From Methanobrevibacter ruminantium M1 (GTDB lineage: Archaea; Methanobacteriota; Methanobacteria; Methanobacteriales; Methanobacteriaceae), in NCBI RefSeq assembly GCF_000024185.1, contig NC_013790.1, positions 620,001 through 684,000 of the forward strand: a stretch of 64,000 nt of DNA, written 5' to 3'. Under the pieces are notes generated by a model. The model was not told the DNA's origin. It made no database searches and saw only the letters and a program-made list of their open reading frames with translations. A program made the translations under genes and the position numbers. Within the stretch, counting starts at the first letter, position 1. The number at the start of each line of letters is the position of its first letter. Shown here in pieces: positions 44,675 to 54,784 of this stretch.

Positions 44675-45577
44675 TTATTCTATTTTTCTAACTAAAACAG
44701 CAGGTGTATGAATAATTGAATCCAAGGATTCTACAGTAACTTCAGGAGTGTCTGAATTTAAAACGTCCTTTGCGCTATAGATTGTCTCCATTGCTGTAGA
44801 TAATGATTTCTGATAGTCTTCAGCAATATTGGCTATTTTTATTCCCTCTTCAACAGAGATTTCCCTTGAGCATCCAAGTGGGGTGGATCCCATATTTTCA
44901 GACAATTGTCCTAACGCGTATCCAAAAACTCCCTTATCTGCTTCAATTCCATCTATTGCAATAGGAAGTCCTGTAAAGTATTTGTTCTTTCTTCTATAGG
45001 TTGCATCTGTGTCAATAATTAATGTGGTGACATCTTGATTTGTTTTTTCCATAAGGCTTTCGCTGATTTCCTTTGCAACCTTTTCTGGATTTTCGGGAAG
45101 AAGGGATACGCAAGTTCCCGGAGCATTGCTTAAGTCAATTCCCGCTTCTGAAGCTGGCTTTAATGCATGTTTCCAACCATATAATTGGAGAACAACTTCC
45201 TTATGTCTTTTAGACTCTTCTGGAAGTTTTCTAAGGTTTTTAATTGTTCTCTCCTTTATTCCTAGAATAGGTCCAAGGACATATCCCCAAAAGTATTTGC
45301 TCCAATATGTGGCTAGGAATTTTGCCTTAAGGGATGGAGTATAGTCTGCTTCATCAACCAATCTTCCTTGAGAGACTGATATTGGAGTTTCGGCTATTAC
45401 TAAATAGTCGCCGGACTTGCATAATTTTGAGATGTCATCAATCATAAAGTCTATGCTTTCATTAGGCTTTATATAATGTGTTTCAATAGGGATAACTTGA
45501 TATCCTCTAATCTCAACATATTTGTAAACTTGTCCTTGCTCAGTTTCTGCTTCTTTATAGTTTGGATTGTCTGTCAT
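44675..45577 (-). CDS. Coenzyme F420 gamma-glutamyl ligase (CofE)-like protein
   Basis: A 300-residue protein with the F420-ligase fold. It reads GDYLVIAETPISVSQGRLV near residue 57, TTLIIDTDATYRRKN near 200 and GIEADKGVFGYALGQLSEN near 225, resembling COG1478-type F420-0:glutamate ligases. It is longer than canonical CofE (about 250) and has extra segments, for example the YWSKYFWGYVLGPILG stretch near 95, so it is probably a paralogue and not the main F420 enzyme. It may act on another gamma-glutamyl acceptor. The ribosome site is not obvious. Confidence 0.6.
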   Translation of the reverse strand: MTDNPNYKEAETEQGQVYKYVEIRGYQVIPIETHYIKPNESIDFMIDDISKLCKSGDYLVIAETPISVSQGRLVDEADYTPSLKAKFLATYWSKYFWGYVLGPILGIKERTIKNLRKLPEESKRHKEVVLQLYGWKHALKPASEAGIDLSNAPGTCVSLLPENPEKVAKEISESLMEKTNQDVTTLIIDTDATYRRKNKYFTGLPIAIDGIEADKGVFGYALGQLSENMGSTPLGCSREISVEEGIKIANIAEDYQKSLSTAMETIYSAKDVLNSDTPEVTVESLDSIIHTPAVLVRKIE

Positions 45578-45868
45578 GTTAATCTGTTGTTTTAGTTGGA
45601 TTGTTTATAGTTGGATAAATAATTAAAAAATTAATAATTAAAAGTTTAGTGATTAAATGAAATAATAATCTTAATGATTAATAGTAATTTCTAAAGTTTG
45701 ATTCCAAATAAAATAATAACTTAGTTATTAATAGTATAATTTATATTTAGTAAATATATAATTATTATTGTTTATAATAATTAATTAATTTTTCAATTAT
45801 TCAAAAGTTAATTCATAATCATAAGATTTTAGAATTTGATTATATTTAAAAAATTAGGAGAGTTTCTT

Positions 45869-46438
45869 ATGGAAAAATCAATAACTTATTTTGAAAATCC
45901 CGGTGCTGAGAATACTGATGCAGTTATCGAACTTGTTCGTGAAAGATTAGAAGGTTCTAACATCAAATATGTTGCTGTTGCATCTTCTACAGGTGCAAGT
46001 GCCTTAAAGTTAAATGAAGCTTTAAAGGATCTTGATGTGACAATAGTAAATTGCTCCCATCATGTTGGATTCAGGGAACCTAATAAGGCACAAATAAGTG
46101 CTGAAACTAAGACTGAACTTGAAGAGAAGGGAATAGTCACATTCATTGGTTCACATGCCTTAAGCGGTGTTGGCAAAAGCATTTCCAAGAAGTTTGGTGG
46201 AGTCACTCCAGTTGAGATCATTGCTGCAGTCTATAGAACTTTCTCTCAAGGAATAAAGGTATGTGCTGAAATTTCTATCATGCTTGCAGATGCCGGATTG
46301 GTTCCTGTAGGTGAAGAGATAATCGCTATTGGTGGAACAGGCTCTGGTTTGGACACTGCTGCTGTATTGACTCCTGCAAACATGACAAATGTCTTTGATA
46401 TGAAGTTTCATGAGATTATAGCAATGCCAAGACCTTAA
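45869..46438 (+). CDS. COG1751 family protein (pyruvate-kinase C-terminal-like domain)
   Basis: From the ATG at 45869 (TTAGGAGAGTTTCTT upstream) this is 189 residues; the frame extends 11 codons further but without a ribosome site. The core YVAVASSTGASALKLNEAL, VNCSHHVGF and FIGSHALSGVGKSISKKFGG, ending with EEIIAIGGTGSGLDTAAVL, matches the archaeal proteins with the pyruvate kinase alpha/beta-domain fold. No kinase domain is present. Function is unknown; a small-molecule sensing role is a guess. Confidence 0.8.
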   Translation: MEKSITYFENPGAENTDAVIELVRERLEGSNIKYVAVASSTGASALKLNEALKDLDVTIVNCSHHVGFREPNKAQISAETKTELEEKGIVTFIGSHALSGVGKSISKKFGGVTPVEIIAAVYRTFSQGIKVCAEISIMLADAGLVPVGEEIIAIGGTGSGLDTAAVLTPANMTNVFDMKFHEIIAMPRP

Positions 46439-46971
46439 TTGGCTTTGCTTTTATAATTGATCTATTATTTTTATTTATTTTTTCTATATATTTTTTATAT
46501 TCTTTTATTATTTTCATTGACTTTATTTTATAGCTTTTCTATATTTTTATCAGATGATTTTACCTATTTTTTATCATTGACTTATTCATTTTCTTTAAAA
46601 TCTTCTTAGGTCTTTTTATGAGGATAGTTCGATTGGTATAAAACATTCTATTTCTGTCTAAATATAAAAATAGTTATATACTTGAAGGTTTAAAATATTG
46701 AATACTATAAAGTATATTCATTGCATTTAAATATTACTTTAAACATAACTAATAAATAATATACTTATTATAACTAATTTAATATTTATAAATATTTTAC
46801 AAAATCATTTATATTTCTTTTTTAAGGAAATATGGATGGTTTGGAATTTTATAAATGTCCTTTAAATATTTCTTAATAGATTAAATACGAATTTGAACAT
46901 TTATCAGTATTTATAAATAATTATAATAAATTAAATCAATTTTACGAATTCAATAACAGTGGGGTTAAGAA
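46439..46971 (+). other. Non-coding region upstream of ftsZ
   Basis: 533 bases, no gene. TATA-like boxes lie near 46672 (AGTTATATACT) and 46881 (ATTAAATACGA); the nearer one would give a short ftsZ leader. T runs just after the COG1751 gene probably end its transcript. Confidence 0.45.
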
Positions 46972-48141
46972 GTGAAATTTATAGATGATGCAATCAAAGA
47001 ATCTGAGGAAAGTATTGAAAAAACTGCTTCTCCTAAAAAATCAGATGATGAATTAGATAAAGAATTACTCGACATTATCAGTCGCAGTCGAGCTAAAATT
47101 ATTGTAGTCGGTGCTGGTGGAGCCGGAAATAACACTATTTCAAGATTGACTGAAATAGGTATTGAAGGCGCTGAAACAATTACTGTAAACACCGATGCAC
47201 AAGACTTGTTCTACAGTCAAGCTGATAAAAAATTACTTTTAGGAAGACAAACCTGTGGCGGTCTCGGTGCTGGTGGAGAACCTGCCATCGGTGAGGAATC
47301 TGCTGAAGAAAGTGAAGAAGACATTAGAGCAGAATTGGAAGGGGCTGACATGGTATTTGTTACCTGCGGTCTCGGTGGAGGAACCGGTACTGGATCTGCT
47401 CCTGTAATTGCTAAAGTGGCTAAGAAAGCTGGAGCTTTAACTGTAGCTGTTGCTACCATGCCATTCTCTGCTGAAGGTGTAAAAAGAAGAGAAAATGCAG
47501 AAATCGGTTTAGAAAAACTCCAAGAAAATGCAGATACTGTAATTGTCATTCCTAATGATAAATTATTAGAAGTTGCTCCAAACCTTCCTTTAAACAAAGC
47601 ATTTATGGCTTCCGATGAAATCTTAGGAAGAGCTGTTAAAGGAATTACCGAACTCATTACCAAACCAGGACTCATCAGTCTGGACTTTGCTGATATCAGT
47701 TCCATCATGAAAGGCTCTGGTATGGCTATGATAGGTATGGGAGAATCTGAATCCGGTGACAGAGCAATCGAATCTGTACATGAAGCTTTAAGCAGTCCTT
47801 TATTAGACATTGACATTTCCAATGCTAAAGGAGCTCTTATTAACATTTCAGGAAGCTCTGACTTGACCTTGCAAGAAGCTGAAAAAATCGTTCAGATTGT
47901 TGCTGACAGATTAGATCCTGAAGCTAATATTATTTGGGGAGCTCAAATCGATGAAGAATTGCAGAACATGATACGCACAACCATTGTTGTATCTGGAGTA
48001 AAATCACAATATAATTCCTCTTCAAGCGGAAGTGATGATGGAGAATTTACTGATATTGATGATTTTACTGATGCTGACATTCTTGGTGAAGACACAGCTC
48101 CAAATGATCCATTAGATGAATTCCTAGACGGAATCTTCTAG
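46972..48141 (+). CDS. ftsZ: Cell division GTPase FtsZ
   Basis: A 389-residue tubulin-like GTPase. GAGGAGNN at 48-55 binds the nucleotide, the tubulin signature GGGTGTG lies at 135-141, NTDAQDL and VIPNDKL are intact, and the synergy-loop segment is present. The first 38 residues are a variable acidic/basic N-terminal arm and the last 50 a flexible acidic tail ending [11 protein letters not shown], possibly the SepF-binding end. The start is GTG at 46972 after GTGGGGTTAAG. secE, spt5 and ribosomal genes follow in the order seen in related methanogens. Confidence 0.96.
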   Translation: MKFIDDAIKESEESIEKTASPKKSDDELDKELLDIISRSRAKIIVVGAGGAGNNTISRLTEIGIEGAETITVNTDAQDLFYSQADKKLLLGRQTCGGLGAGGEPAIGEESAEESEEDIRAELEGADMVFVTCGLGGGTGTGSAPVIAKVAKKAGALTVAVATMPFSAEGVKRRENAEIGLEKLQENADTVIVIPNDKLLEVAPNLPLNKAFMASDEILGRAVKGITELITKPGLISLDFADISSIMKGSGMAMIGMGESESGDRAIESVHEALSSPLLDIDISNAKGALINISGSSDLTLQEAEKIVQIVADRLDPEANIIWGAQIDEELQNMIRTTIVVSGVKSQYNSSSSGSDDGEFTDIDDFTDADILGEDTAPNDPLDEFLDGIF

Positions 48142-48240
48142 ATGTGATTAAATCAGATAAAATTAGATTTTTAAATTAGGATTAAAATCGGATTTTTAAT
48201 TAGTTTTTAAATCAGATTTTTAAATTAAATTCTAAATTAG
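48142..48240 (+). repeat. Imperfect AT-rich repeats after ftsZ
   Basis: AGATTTTTAAATTA / GGATTTTTAATTAG / AGATTTTTAAATTA units recur with a spacing of about 30-35 bases just beyond the ftsZ stop. Confidence 0.5.
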
Positions 48241-48381
48241 GAATTTTCCTAATTTATTTTATTTAATTTTTAATTATTTTTTAATTTATAAATTAATTTA
48301 TTTTTAATTATTTAATCAATTAAAATATATTAGAATTAATTTTTTATATTTTCAATTATTTTATTATTGTGAGGATATTAA

Positions 48382-48561
48382 ATGAATTATCAAGAAGAAT
48401 TAAGTGATTTTTGGAAACAATGTAAAAGAGTTTTAAAAGTAGCTAAAAAACCAGACCGTGAAGAATTTTTTGATTTTTCTAAAGTTACAGCTATTGGTAT
48501 AGCTATTATTGGTGTAATTGGTTTTGTAATTGTTCTATTCGGCCAATTATTAGGATTATAA
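48382..48561 (+). CDS. secE: Preprotein translocase subunit SecE (Sec61 gamma)
   Basis: A 59-residue single-span membrane protein. The N-terminal amphipathic part LSDFWKQCKRVLKVAKKPDREEFFDFSKVTAIG is the Sec61-gamma motif, followed by one transmembrane helix (about residues 36-56, VTAIGIAIIGVIGFVIVLFG). It clamps the SecY channel. The start has GTGAGGAT upstream. Its place between ftsZ and spt5 matches the usual archaeal order. Confidence 0.95.
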   Translation: MNYQEELSDFWKQCKRVLKVAKKPDREEFFDFSKVTAIGIAIIGVIGFVIVLFGQLLGL

Positions 48562-49198
48562 TTTAAATCTTAATTTTTTTCTAAAAGATTATCGGATCTT
48601 AATTTTTTCCTAGAAGATTAATTAGGTCTTAATTATTTTCCTAAAAATATTATATTTAGAAATTAATTTTTTAGAATTTTTATAAAATTCTTTAGTTAAA
48701 TAATAATTTTTAACTATTTTTCTTGTATTTTAGTATTTCTAATTAAATACTATTATTCTTCTATTTTTTTTAAAATTCTTTTCTTATATTCTTATTAAAA
48801 TCATTATATGAATATATTTAAGATAAAAGCCCATTATCTTCGGCTTTTATAATTATTTTTATTTTTCAATAAATAGAAAAATTTGAAACATTTATATACT
48901 TGTAATTACATATCTATTACTATTATATGAATCTAATTTTATTATTTTAATAAATATTCATATTTTCTTATAAAAATAATAATTGATTCTTATTATAAAA
49001 CTATTCATTTTTTGTTTATTTTACAAAATCTAATTATTTGCTGCAATATCAATAGTTTAAAGAGATAATAAGATTCGAAGAAAGTGCTTCTATATGGGGT
49101 AATGGAATTTAAAGGAAAAATAAAATTTTAATTTATATAAATCAATTAAACTTAAAACTTATTAATTATTACAAATTTTAATTATATAGGTGAATTAA
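48562..49198 (+). other. 637-base gap with terminator, promoter and leader between secE and spt5
   Basis: After secE a block containing TCTTAATTTTTT(T/C)CTA(A/G)AAGATTA recurs two or three times (near 48568, 48597 and 48628). ATAAAAGCC at 48823-48831 pairs with GGCTTTTAT at 48842-48850, a nine-pair stem followed by T-rich DNA, a likely terminator. TTTATATACT at 48891-48900 is a strong box A, so a separate spt5 transcript with a leader of about 280 nt is implied. The leader has a G-richer segment near 49075-49115 with GAAG/CTTC pairing. No coding frame stands out. Confidence 0.6.
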
Positions 49199-49690
49199 AT
49201 GGAAGATGATAAAAATTCCATATTTGCTCTTAAAACATCAGCAGGTCAAGAAAGAACTGTAGCTAGATTGTTAGGTATGAAAGCGGATAAGCCTGGTGTA
49301 GATATTAAGGCAATAGTTGTGCCTGAATCTTTAAAAGGTTATATCATTGTAGAATCTGCTACAAACCTTGATATGAAGAACCCTGATATGAAAGTTCGTC
49401 ATTTAAGAGGTATTGTAGGGGCAAAAAGAGATGGAACCATTGATCCATCCAGTCAGATAACCTTGGAAGAAGTCAAAAAATTCTTAAAGCCACAACCTAT
49501 TATCTCATCTATACAAAAAGGAAGTATTGTGGAACTTGTTTCCGGTCCTTTCAAAGGAGAAAAATCAAAAGTTGTCCGTTTAGATGAATCTCGTGAAGAA
49601 GTTGTTCTCGAGTTAATTGAAGCGGCGGTTCCGATTCCTGTTACTGTTAAAGCTGATCAAATTAGAATTATTAAAAAGGAGGCTGACTAA
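49199..49690 (+). CDS. spt5: Transcription elongation factor Spt5
   Basis: A 163-residue archaeal Spt5: an N-terminal NGN domain ([19 protein letters not shown] and KGYIIVES, residues 8-90) and a C-terminal KOW domain ([38 protein letters not shown], near 105-145). It binds the RNA polymerase clamp and supports processivity. The stop overlaps the rpl11 start by one base (TAATG), so the two are translationally coupled. Confidence 0.95.
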   Translation: MEDDKNSIFALKTSAGQERTVARLLGMKADKPGVDIKAIVVPESLKGYIIVESATNLDMKNPDMKVRHLRGIVGAKRDGTIDPSSQITLEEVKKFLKPQPIISSIQKGSIVELVSGPFKGEKSKVVRLDESREEVVLELIEAAVPIPVTVKADQIRIIKKEAD

Positions 49691-50172
49691 TGGCTAAAGA
49701 TACAGTTGAAGTTCTTCTCGAAGGTGGAACAGCCACTCCTGGACCACCATTAGGACCTGCAATTGGACCTTTCGGGGTAAATATGATGCAGGTAGTAGAA
49801 GAAATTAATGAAAAAAGTGCTGATTTCGCAGGTATGAAAGTACCTGTCATAATTACTATCGACAGTAATACAAAAGAATTTGAAATCGAGATTGGTACTC
49901 CTCCAACAACTGCCCTTATTATGGATGAACTTGGCATTGAAAAGGGCGCTCATGAACCTGGTGCTGAAGTTGCAGCAGATTTATCTGTAGAACAAGCTTT
50001 AAAAATCGCAAGAATGAAATTCGATTCCTTACTTTCAAACGATTACAAAAGCGCAACCAAAGAGATCATGGGTACCTGTGTTAGTATGGGAATTACCGTA
50101 GACGGTAAAGATCCTAGAGATGCTCAAAAAGCAGTTGACGCTGGAGAATACGACGATATCTTAGTAGAATAG
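49690..50172 (+). CDS. rpl11: Ribosomal protein L11 (uL11)
   Basis: A 160-residue protein of the GTPase-associated centre. [29 protein letters not shown] near the start is the diagnostic segment, and the C-terminal rRNA-binding domain includes the [23 protein letters not shown] region. AGGAGGCTGACTA is the ribosome site within the end of spt5. A 556-base gap follows. Confidence 0.96.
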   Translation: MAKDTVEVLLEGGTATPGPPLGPAIGPFGVNMMQVVEEINEKSADFAGMKVPVIITIDSNTKEFEIEIGTPPTTALIMDELGIEKGAHEPGAEVAADLSVEQALKIARMKFDSLLSNDYKSATKEIMGTCVSMGITVDGKDPRDAQKAVDAGEYDDILVE

Positions 50173-50728
50173 ATTTATAATCTATTCAAGTATTTTCGTA
50201 TCTTATTAATTTAAAAATTATATTATTAATTTAAATTTTTAATTCAAGAATAAAATTTTATAATTTAAATTTTAATTCAAAAATTATATTTATAAATTAT
50301 TTATTTAAGTGATTAATTAGCTTGATTATTTAAATAATTTAATTAAATTGAATTTAAGTCATAATTGATTATTCAATTGATTTAAACTCTTAATTCATTG
50401 ATTATTAGAATAACGGGCTTTTTATGATAAATAGATAATTATTCACTTAATATAGATGAAATTATAATTTAATTATTTTACTTGTTCTAAAATATTGAAT
50501 TATAATCGATATATTGTTGAGATCTAAAGATTTTATAAATGCTTTTATAGATTTTATTAATTATTTTATTATTATATCATAGCGGACAAATGATTAACAT
50601 ATTTCTATTTTGTCCATATCAAAGATTATATTAATATTTTAATTTTTCTAAACTGCTTAAAAGATTTTATTTAATTTGAAGATTTCTCGTAAAAGAACTA
50701 TCATGAACAATGTTCATGGAGGATTTAT
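50173..50728 (+). other. Non-coding region between rpl11 and rpl1 with two inverted repeats
   Basis: No gene. GGACAAA at 50584-50590 pairs with TTTGTCC at 50609-50615 (seven pairs, 18-base loop). CATGAACAATGTTCATG at 50702-50718 lies directly before the ribosome site of rpl1. The first part after rpl11 is AT-rich with short TTTAAATTTTTAATTCAA-type repeats, as after other genes. Confidence 0.55.
50702..50718 (+). promoter_or_regulatory. Perfect inverted repeat overlapping the rpl1 ribosome site
   Basis: CATGAACAATGTTCATG has two eight-base arms around a single A. Its last base is the first G of GGAGG. As RNA it could form a small hairpin masking the site, or as DNA it could bind a regulator. 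L1 is a known autoregulator in other archaea, but its usual target resembles the rRNA site, which this does not obviously match. Confidence 0.5.
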
Positions 50729-51367
50729 ATGACACAAGAGATTATTGATGCGGTGAAGGAGGCAAAAGAACAAGCTAAGCCGAGAAACTTCACTCAATCC
50801 ATTGATGTTATCATTAACATTAAGGATTTAGATGTCAGAAAACCAGAAAACAGATTTAGCGAAGAAGTAGCTCTTCCTCACGGACGTGGAAAACCGGTCA
50901 AGATCGGTGTTATCGCTGACGGGGAATTAGCTCTTGGAGCTAAAAATGCTGGTGTCGATGTTGTGATTTCCAAAGAAGATTTACAAGAATTTGGTAAAGA
51001 CATTAAGGCAGCTAAAAAAGTAGTAAACTCTGTTGATTCATTTATAGCTCAAGCTGACATGATGCCACTTGTAGGTAGATTCTTAGGTCGTATCTTAGGA
51101 CCTCGTAACAAAATGCCTAAGCCAGTGCCAGCTAGCGCTAAAATCGAGCCATTACTCGAAAGACAACAAGCTACTATTAAAGTTGGCGTAAAACAACAAC
51201 CATCTATTCAAATCTTAGTTGGAACTCAAGACATGGATGACGAGAAGTTGGCTGAAAATATTGAAGCTGTTCTTGCAGTTTTAGACCGCAATTTAGAAAA
51301 AGGAAGAAACCAAATAAAATCCATGTATATTAAAGCGACTATGGGTTCAGTAGTGAGGGTGATTTAA
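50729..51367 (+). CDS. rpl1: Ribosomal protein L1 (uL1)
   Basis: A 212-residue protein of the L1 stalk. The two-domain pattern is clear: [36 protein letters not shown] at the start, then [22 protein letters not shown] and [20 protein letters not shown] at the end. Length is typical. GGAGG is adjacent to a palindrome (listed). The stop lies one base before the rpl10 start, an operon. Confidence 0.96.
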   Translation: MTQEIIDAVKEAKEQAKPRNFTQSIDVIINIKDLDVRKPENRFSEEVALPHGRGKPVKIGVIADGELALGAKNAGVDVVISKEDLQEFGKDIKAAKKVVNSVDSFIAQADMMPLVGRFLGRILGPRNKMPKPVPASAKIEPLLERQQATIKVGVKQQPSIQILVGTQDMDDEKLAENIEAVLAVLDRNLEKGRNQIKSMYIKATMGSVVRVI

Positions 51368-51368
51368 G

Positions 51369-52376
51369 ATGGCTCACGTTGCTGAATGGAAAAAAGAAGA
51401 AGTTAATGAACTTAAGGGCATTATTGATTCTGCTGAAGTAGTAGGTATTGTTAACTTATTAAACATTCCTGCTAGACAATTACAGGAAATGAGAAAAACC
51501 CTTTCCGGTAAGGCTACCATCAGATTATCAAAAATTAACCTTATGAAATTAGCTTTAGAAGATTGTGTAAATGAGAAAGCTAACATTACTGAGCTTTCAG
51601 ATTATATGGAAGGTCAACCTGCACTTGTATGTACCGACATGAATCCTTTCAGATTGTACAAAATATTAGAAGACAGTAAAACATCTGCTCCTGCAAAAGC
51701 AGGCGCTATTGCTCCTGAAGATATTGTTGTACCTGCTGGAGATACTGGTTTCCCACCAGGTCCGTTCCTCGGTGACTTACAACAAATAGGTGTACCTGCA
51801 AAAATCGACAAAGGAAAAATTGTAGTTCAAAAAGACACTACAGTTGTAGAAGCTGGAGAACCTGTCCCTAAAGCTGTCGCTGCTGCTTTAACTAGGATGG
51901 ATATCAAACCTATGGAAGTAGGTATGGATCTTAAGGCTGTATACGAAGATGGTTCCATCTTTAAGGCAGACGTATTGGCTATCGACGAGGAAGAAACCTT
52001 TGCAGATATTCAAAATGCATTTACTAGAGCATTCAACTTATCTGTATTCAGTGCTTTCCCAACCAGTGAAACAATATCCACAATCATTAGTACTGCACAT
52101 ACCAAAGCTTACAATGTTGCTATTGAAGCAGCTATTCCTACTGGTAAGACTTCTGATATGTTAATTGCACTTGCAAACGCTAAGATGTTAGCATTAGCTG
52201 GTGAATTAGCTTCCGATGCAATCGACGATGAAATCGCTAATAAGTTAGCAAACGTTGCAGTTGCTGCAGCACCTGTCGTTGAAGAAGCAGAAGAAGAAGT
52301 TGAGGAAGAAGAAGAGGAAGAAGAAGACAAAAGCGAAGAAACTGCAGCACTTGGTTTAGGTGCTTTGTTCGGTTAG
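51369..52376 (+). CDS. rpl10: Ribosomal protein L10/P0 (uL10)
   Basis: The stalk base protein, 335 residues. The N-terminal rRNA-binding half starts [39 protein letters not shown]; a middle domain II (PVKP-type stretch near [34 protein letters not shown]) is the archaeal/eukaryotic insertion. C-terminal helices bind L12 dimers and an acidic tail ends ALGLGALFG, the factor-binding end shared with L12. GGGTGATTTA precedes the ATG. Confidence 0.96.
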   Translation: MAHVAEWKKEEVNELKGIIDSAEVVGIVNLLNIPARQLQEMRKTLSGKATIRLSKINLMKLALEDCVNEKANITELSDYMEGQPALVCTDMNPFRLYKILEDSKTSAPAKAGAIAPEDIVVPAGDTGFPPGPFLGDLQQIGVPAKIDKGKIVVQKDTTVVEAGEPVPKAVAAALTRMDIKPMEVGMDLKAVYEDGSIFKADVLAIDEEETFADIQNAFTRAFNLSVFSAFPTSETISTIISTAHTKAYNVAIEAAIPTGKTSDMLIALANAKMLALAGELASDAIDDEIANKLANVAVAAAPVVEEAEEEVEEEEEEEEDKSEETAALGLGALFG

Positions 52377-52495
52377 ATAAAATTTAAAATTTATACTTTT
52401 TAATTGTTTTAATTAAACCATAGATTCAATATAAAAAAATAATATGTATTGGATTACTTAAAAAATATTTTATTATAAAAATTAACGGTGATAAC

Positions 52496-52807
52496 ATGGA
52501 ATATATATATGCGGCAATGATTTTGCACACCACAGAACAAGATATTAATGAAGAAAATGTAACTAAAATCTTAGAAGCAGCTGGCGCTAACGTAGATGAT
52601 TCTAGAGTAAAAGCTTTAATCGCAGCATTAGAAGATGTTGATATTGAAGAAGCTATGGAAACTACTGCTATGGCAGCAGCTCCTGCAGCAGCAGCTCCTG
52701 TAGCTGAAGCAGCAGTAGAAGAAGAGGAAGAAGAAGAGGAAGAAGAAGAAGACGAAGAACAAGCAGCTGCAGCAGCAACCGCTGGTTTAGGTGCTTTATT
52801 CGGATAG
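52496..52807 (+). CDS. rpl12: Ribosomal protein L12 (P1/P2 type)
   Basis: A 103-residue acidic stalk protein of archaeal/eukaryal type. The N-terminal dimerisation region is [46 protein letters not shown], followed by an Ala/Pro hinge, a poly-glutamate run, and GLGALFG at the C-terminus, the same ending as L10. It recruits translation GTPases. ACGGTGATAAC precedes the ATG. Confidence 0.96.
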   Translation: MEYIYAAMILHTTEQDINEENVTKILEAAGANVDDSRVKALIAALEDVDIEEAMETTAMAAAPAAAAPVAEAAVEEEEEEEEEEEDEEQAAAAATAGLGALFG

Positions 52808-53165
52808 ATTCTTTCTATCCTTTATTTTCTTTTTATTTTTCTAGACTTTTAGTTTAGTTTATTTATTAATTCTTATTTTCAGTTTCAAACTGATTTTTTT
52901 ATTTTTTTTATTTATTTTAACTTTTTTTAGACTATTTTTATTAATTTACTTAGTTTTATTACTTATTTTATTTATTTAATTATTTTTTATTACTTATTTT
53001 ATTATTTTAACTACTTTTATAACTTATTTTATTTATTTAACTAATTTATTGCTATTTTTTATAATTTAACTATTTTTATAAGGCTTCAATTAATCCTTAA
53101 ATCATTTCAATAATTATAAATATTCTACAAAACAAATAATATTCTATAATAAAGGGAGGAAAATT
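52808..53165 (+). repeat. T-rich repeats after rpl12
   Basis: Units of the form (T)TATTACTTATTTTATT / ATAACTTATTTTATTTATTTAACTA recur about every 30-36 bases from about 52940 to 53060. The gap has no gene; AAAGGGAGGAAAATT at its end is the ribosome site of the next gene. Confidence 0.6.
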
Positions 53166-53891
53166 ATGATATGTCCTGAGTGTGGTGCGGAAAATCAAGA
53201 CTCTGCAAAGTTTTGCAAGCAATGTGGAACTTCTTTAAATCCTGTTGCCACAATGAAAAAAACTAATTCTGATGAATCAAGACCTATCAAGTCAGGTATA
53301 TTTAATGAAAATAATTCTTCACCTTCCTCCTTTGAAGCCAAAGGATCAGGTGGAGACAATAAAAATCTAATTATAATTTGCTTAACTGTAATTATTTGTG
53401 CTGTTTTGATAGCAGGAGGCTTAATATTCCTATCAAATGGTTCAAATAATGGAAATGACTCTAGTGATGTTGGAAATTCCATAAGTCTTCCAGACAATTC
53501 TGTTAATCAAACAGATGATAGTCAAAATCAAACTGACACCGAACCTGCTCCTAAAAAGTCTAGCGTTTCAGATATGAAGATACTGAGCGGAAGCTTCACA
53601 ACCGGAAGCTCTCTAAGCGATAAGACTTGGTGTTCCGTTTATGTTGGAGAAAAGTATGCTGGCGAGGATGTTAAAATAAGCGTTTTATACAGCCGTGATG
53701 GCTCTGACTTGAATCAAGGAAAGATTGTGCCAAAAAATGTTGGTTCAGATGGTACTGTAAGCGTTCCAAGTGCAGATGCATTTAAGTATTATCCAGATCA
53801 TGCTTTAGTAACCATTTATGATAGCAATGGTAATGTTTTAGACACTCAAGAGGTTATCATGAGTGCTAAAAGTGGTACTCAGACATTTTAA
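53166..53891 (+). CDS. Zinc-ribbon, single-span membrane protein
   Basis: A 241-residue protein. A zinc ribbon lies at the N-terminus (CPECGAENQDSAKFCKQCG, Cys3/6/18/21), then a polar linker, one transmembrane helix at about residues 65-88 (LIIICLTVIICAVLIAGGLIFL), a long Asn/Ser/Asp-rich spacer and a beta-rich extracytoplasmic domain (about residues 150-241, KSSVSDMKILSGSFTTGSS). The ribbon would face the cytosol. Comparable proteins are common in Methanobrevibacter and have no assigned role. Two related small membrane proteins follow, with one Ig-like protein between. Confidence 0.75.
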   Translation: MICPECGAENQDSAKFCKQCGTSLNPVATMKKTNSDESRPIKSGIFNENNSSPSSFEAKGSGGDNKNLIIICLTVIICAVLIAGGLIFLSNGSNNGNDSSDVGNSISLPDNSVNQTDDSQNQTDTEPAPKKSSVSDMKILSGSFTTGSSLSDKTWCSVYVGEKYAGEDVKISVLYSRDGSDLNQGKIVPKNVGSDGTVSVPSADAFKYYPDHALVTIYDSNGNVLDTQEVIMSAKSGTQTF

Positions 53892-53967
53892 TAGATTTAA
53901 ATAGTTTTAATTCTTAAATCTATTTTTTATTTTTTCTAGGGGAAAATTTTTTTATCTAGTGGATACT

Positions 53968-54573
53968 ATGGAAACTAAAAATCTTATAATCATTTGTGCA
54001 ACTGTAATATTGGCTGTTGTAATAGTTTTATCTGCTTTTATTTATGTCAACATGGGCAATGAAACTCATATAAGTTCTAATATTGCAGATACTTTACAAA
54101 ATGGCGATGAAATCGTTGTCAAGCTTGTGGATAAGGATAATAAGCCTTTGGTAAATAAGACCATTAGCTTAAACTTTAAAGATGAAAATGGCAAGGGCAA
54201 TGCCGTTAGCTATGATCTTCTTACTAATGACAAAGGTGAAGTATATTATAATGTCAATTTGACTGAAGGAAAATATGTATTTTCCGCAGATTATGCTGGA
54301 GAAACATTTATTGGCTCATCAAGTTTAAATAAGTCTGTTGAAGTTAAAAAAGATGTTAAAACTGCAAATCTCAGTTCTACAGATACGACTAAAACCGCTA
54401 AAACCAAGACCTATACAGATTGGCAGGAAGACTATGAGACTGGACGTTATGACGAAGACGGAAATCCTATCTATAGGTCTATAATGTCTACCTCCGGAGG
54501 CCAATATGAGCCTGGAATCTATGAATGCTATTGGTCTGCAAATGGTCCAATCAGTGAAAGAAGAATTGGTTAA
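53968..54573 (+). CDS. Anchored Ig-like/adhesin-type protein
   Basis: From the ATG at 53968 (GTGGATACT upstream) the protein is 201 residues; a GTG nine bases earlier is possible. It has an N-terminal anchor (KNLIIICATVILAVVIVLSAFIYV, about residues 3-26) and one Ig-like beta-sandwich domain (EIVVKLVDKDNKPLVNKTISLNFKDENGKG, then TNDKGEVYYNVNLTEGKYVFSADYAG) of the type repeated in methanogen adhesins. A Thr/Lys-rich linker and a Tyr/Gly/Glu tail (about 145-201) follow. It probably sits outside the membrane, within pseudomurein. Function is unknown. Confidence 0.65.
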   Translation: METKNLIIICATVILAVVIVLSAFIYVNMGNETHISSNIADTLQNGDEIVVKLVDKDNKPLVNKTISLNFKDENGKGNAVSYDLLTNDKGEVYYNVNLTEGKYVFSADYAGETFIGSSSLNKSVEVKKDVKTANLSSTDTTKTAKTKTYTDWQEDYETGRYDEDGNPIYRSIMSTSGGQYEPGIYECYWSANGPISERRIG

Positions 54574-54745
54574 TTGGTTTTTTAGTCTTTTTAAACTTGT
54601 TAAAATTTGAAAATAACTATTTGGGAAAATAATTGGATTTTTGATCTTTTTAAACTTGTTAAAATTTGAAAATAACTATTTGGGAAAATAATTGGATTTT
54701 TGATCTTTTTAAACTTGTTAAAATTTGAAAATAACTATTGGAGAA
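54572..54745 (+). repeat. 59 bp tandem repeat, about three copies
   Basis: Copies starting AATTGG lie at 54572, 54631 and 54690; each carries TTTTTAAACTTGTTAAAATT and GAAAATAACTATT(T)GGGAAA. The second and third are identical apart from the end. They fill the gap between the Ig-like protein and the zinc-ribbon protein, and the end of the array forms part of the latter's leader. Confidence 0.92.
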
Positions 54746-54784
54746 AAATATTTATTTTACTTAAAAAGTATTGGGGAAAATATA

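Noticed and set aside
47217-47846. 209-residue minus-strand frame inside ftsZ
   Set aside because: Shadow of the ftsZ coding strand; no family pattern.
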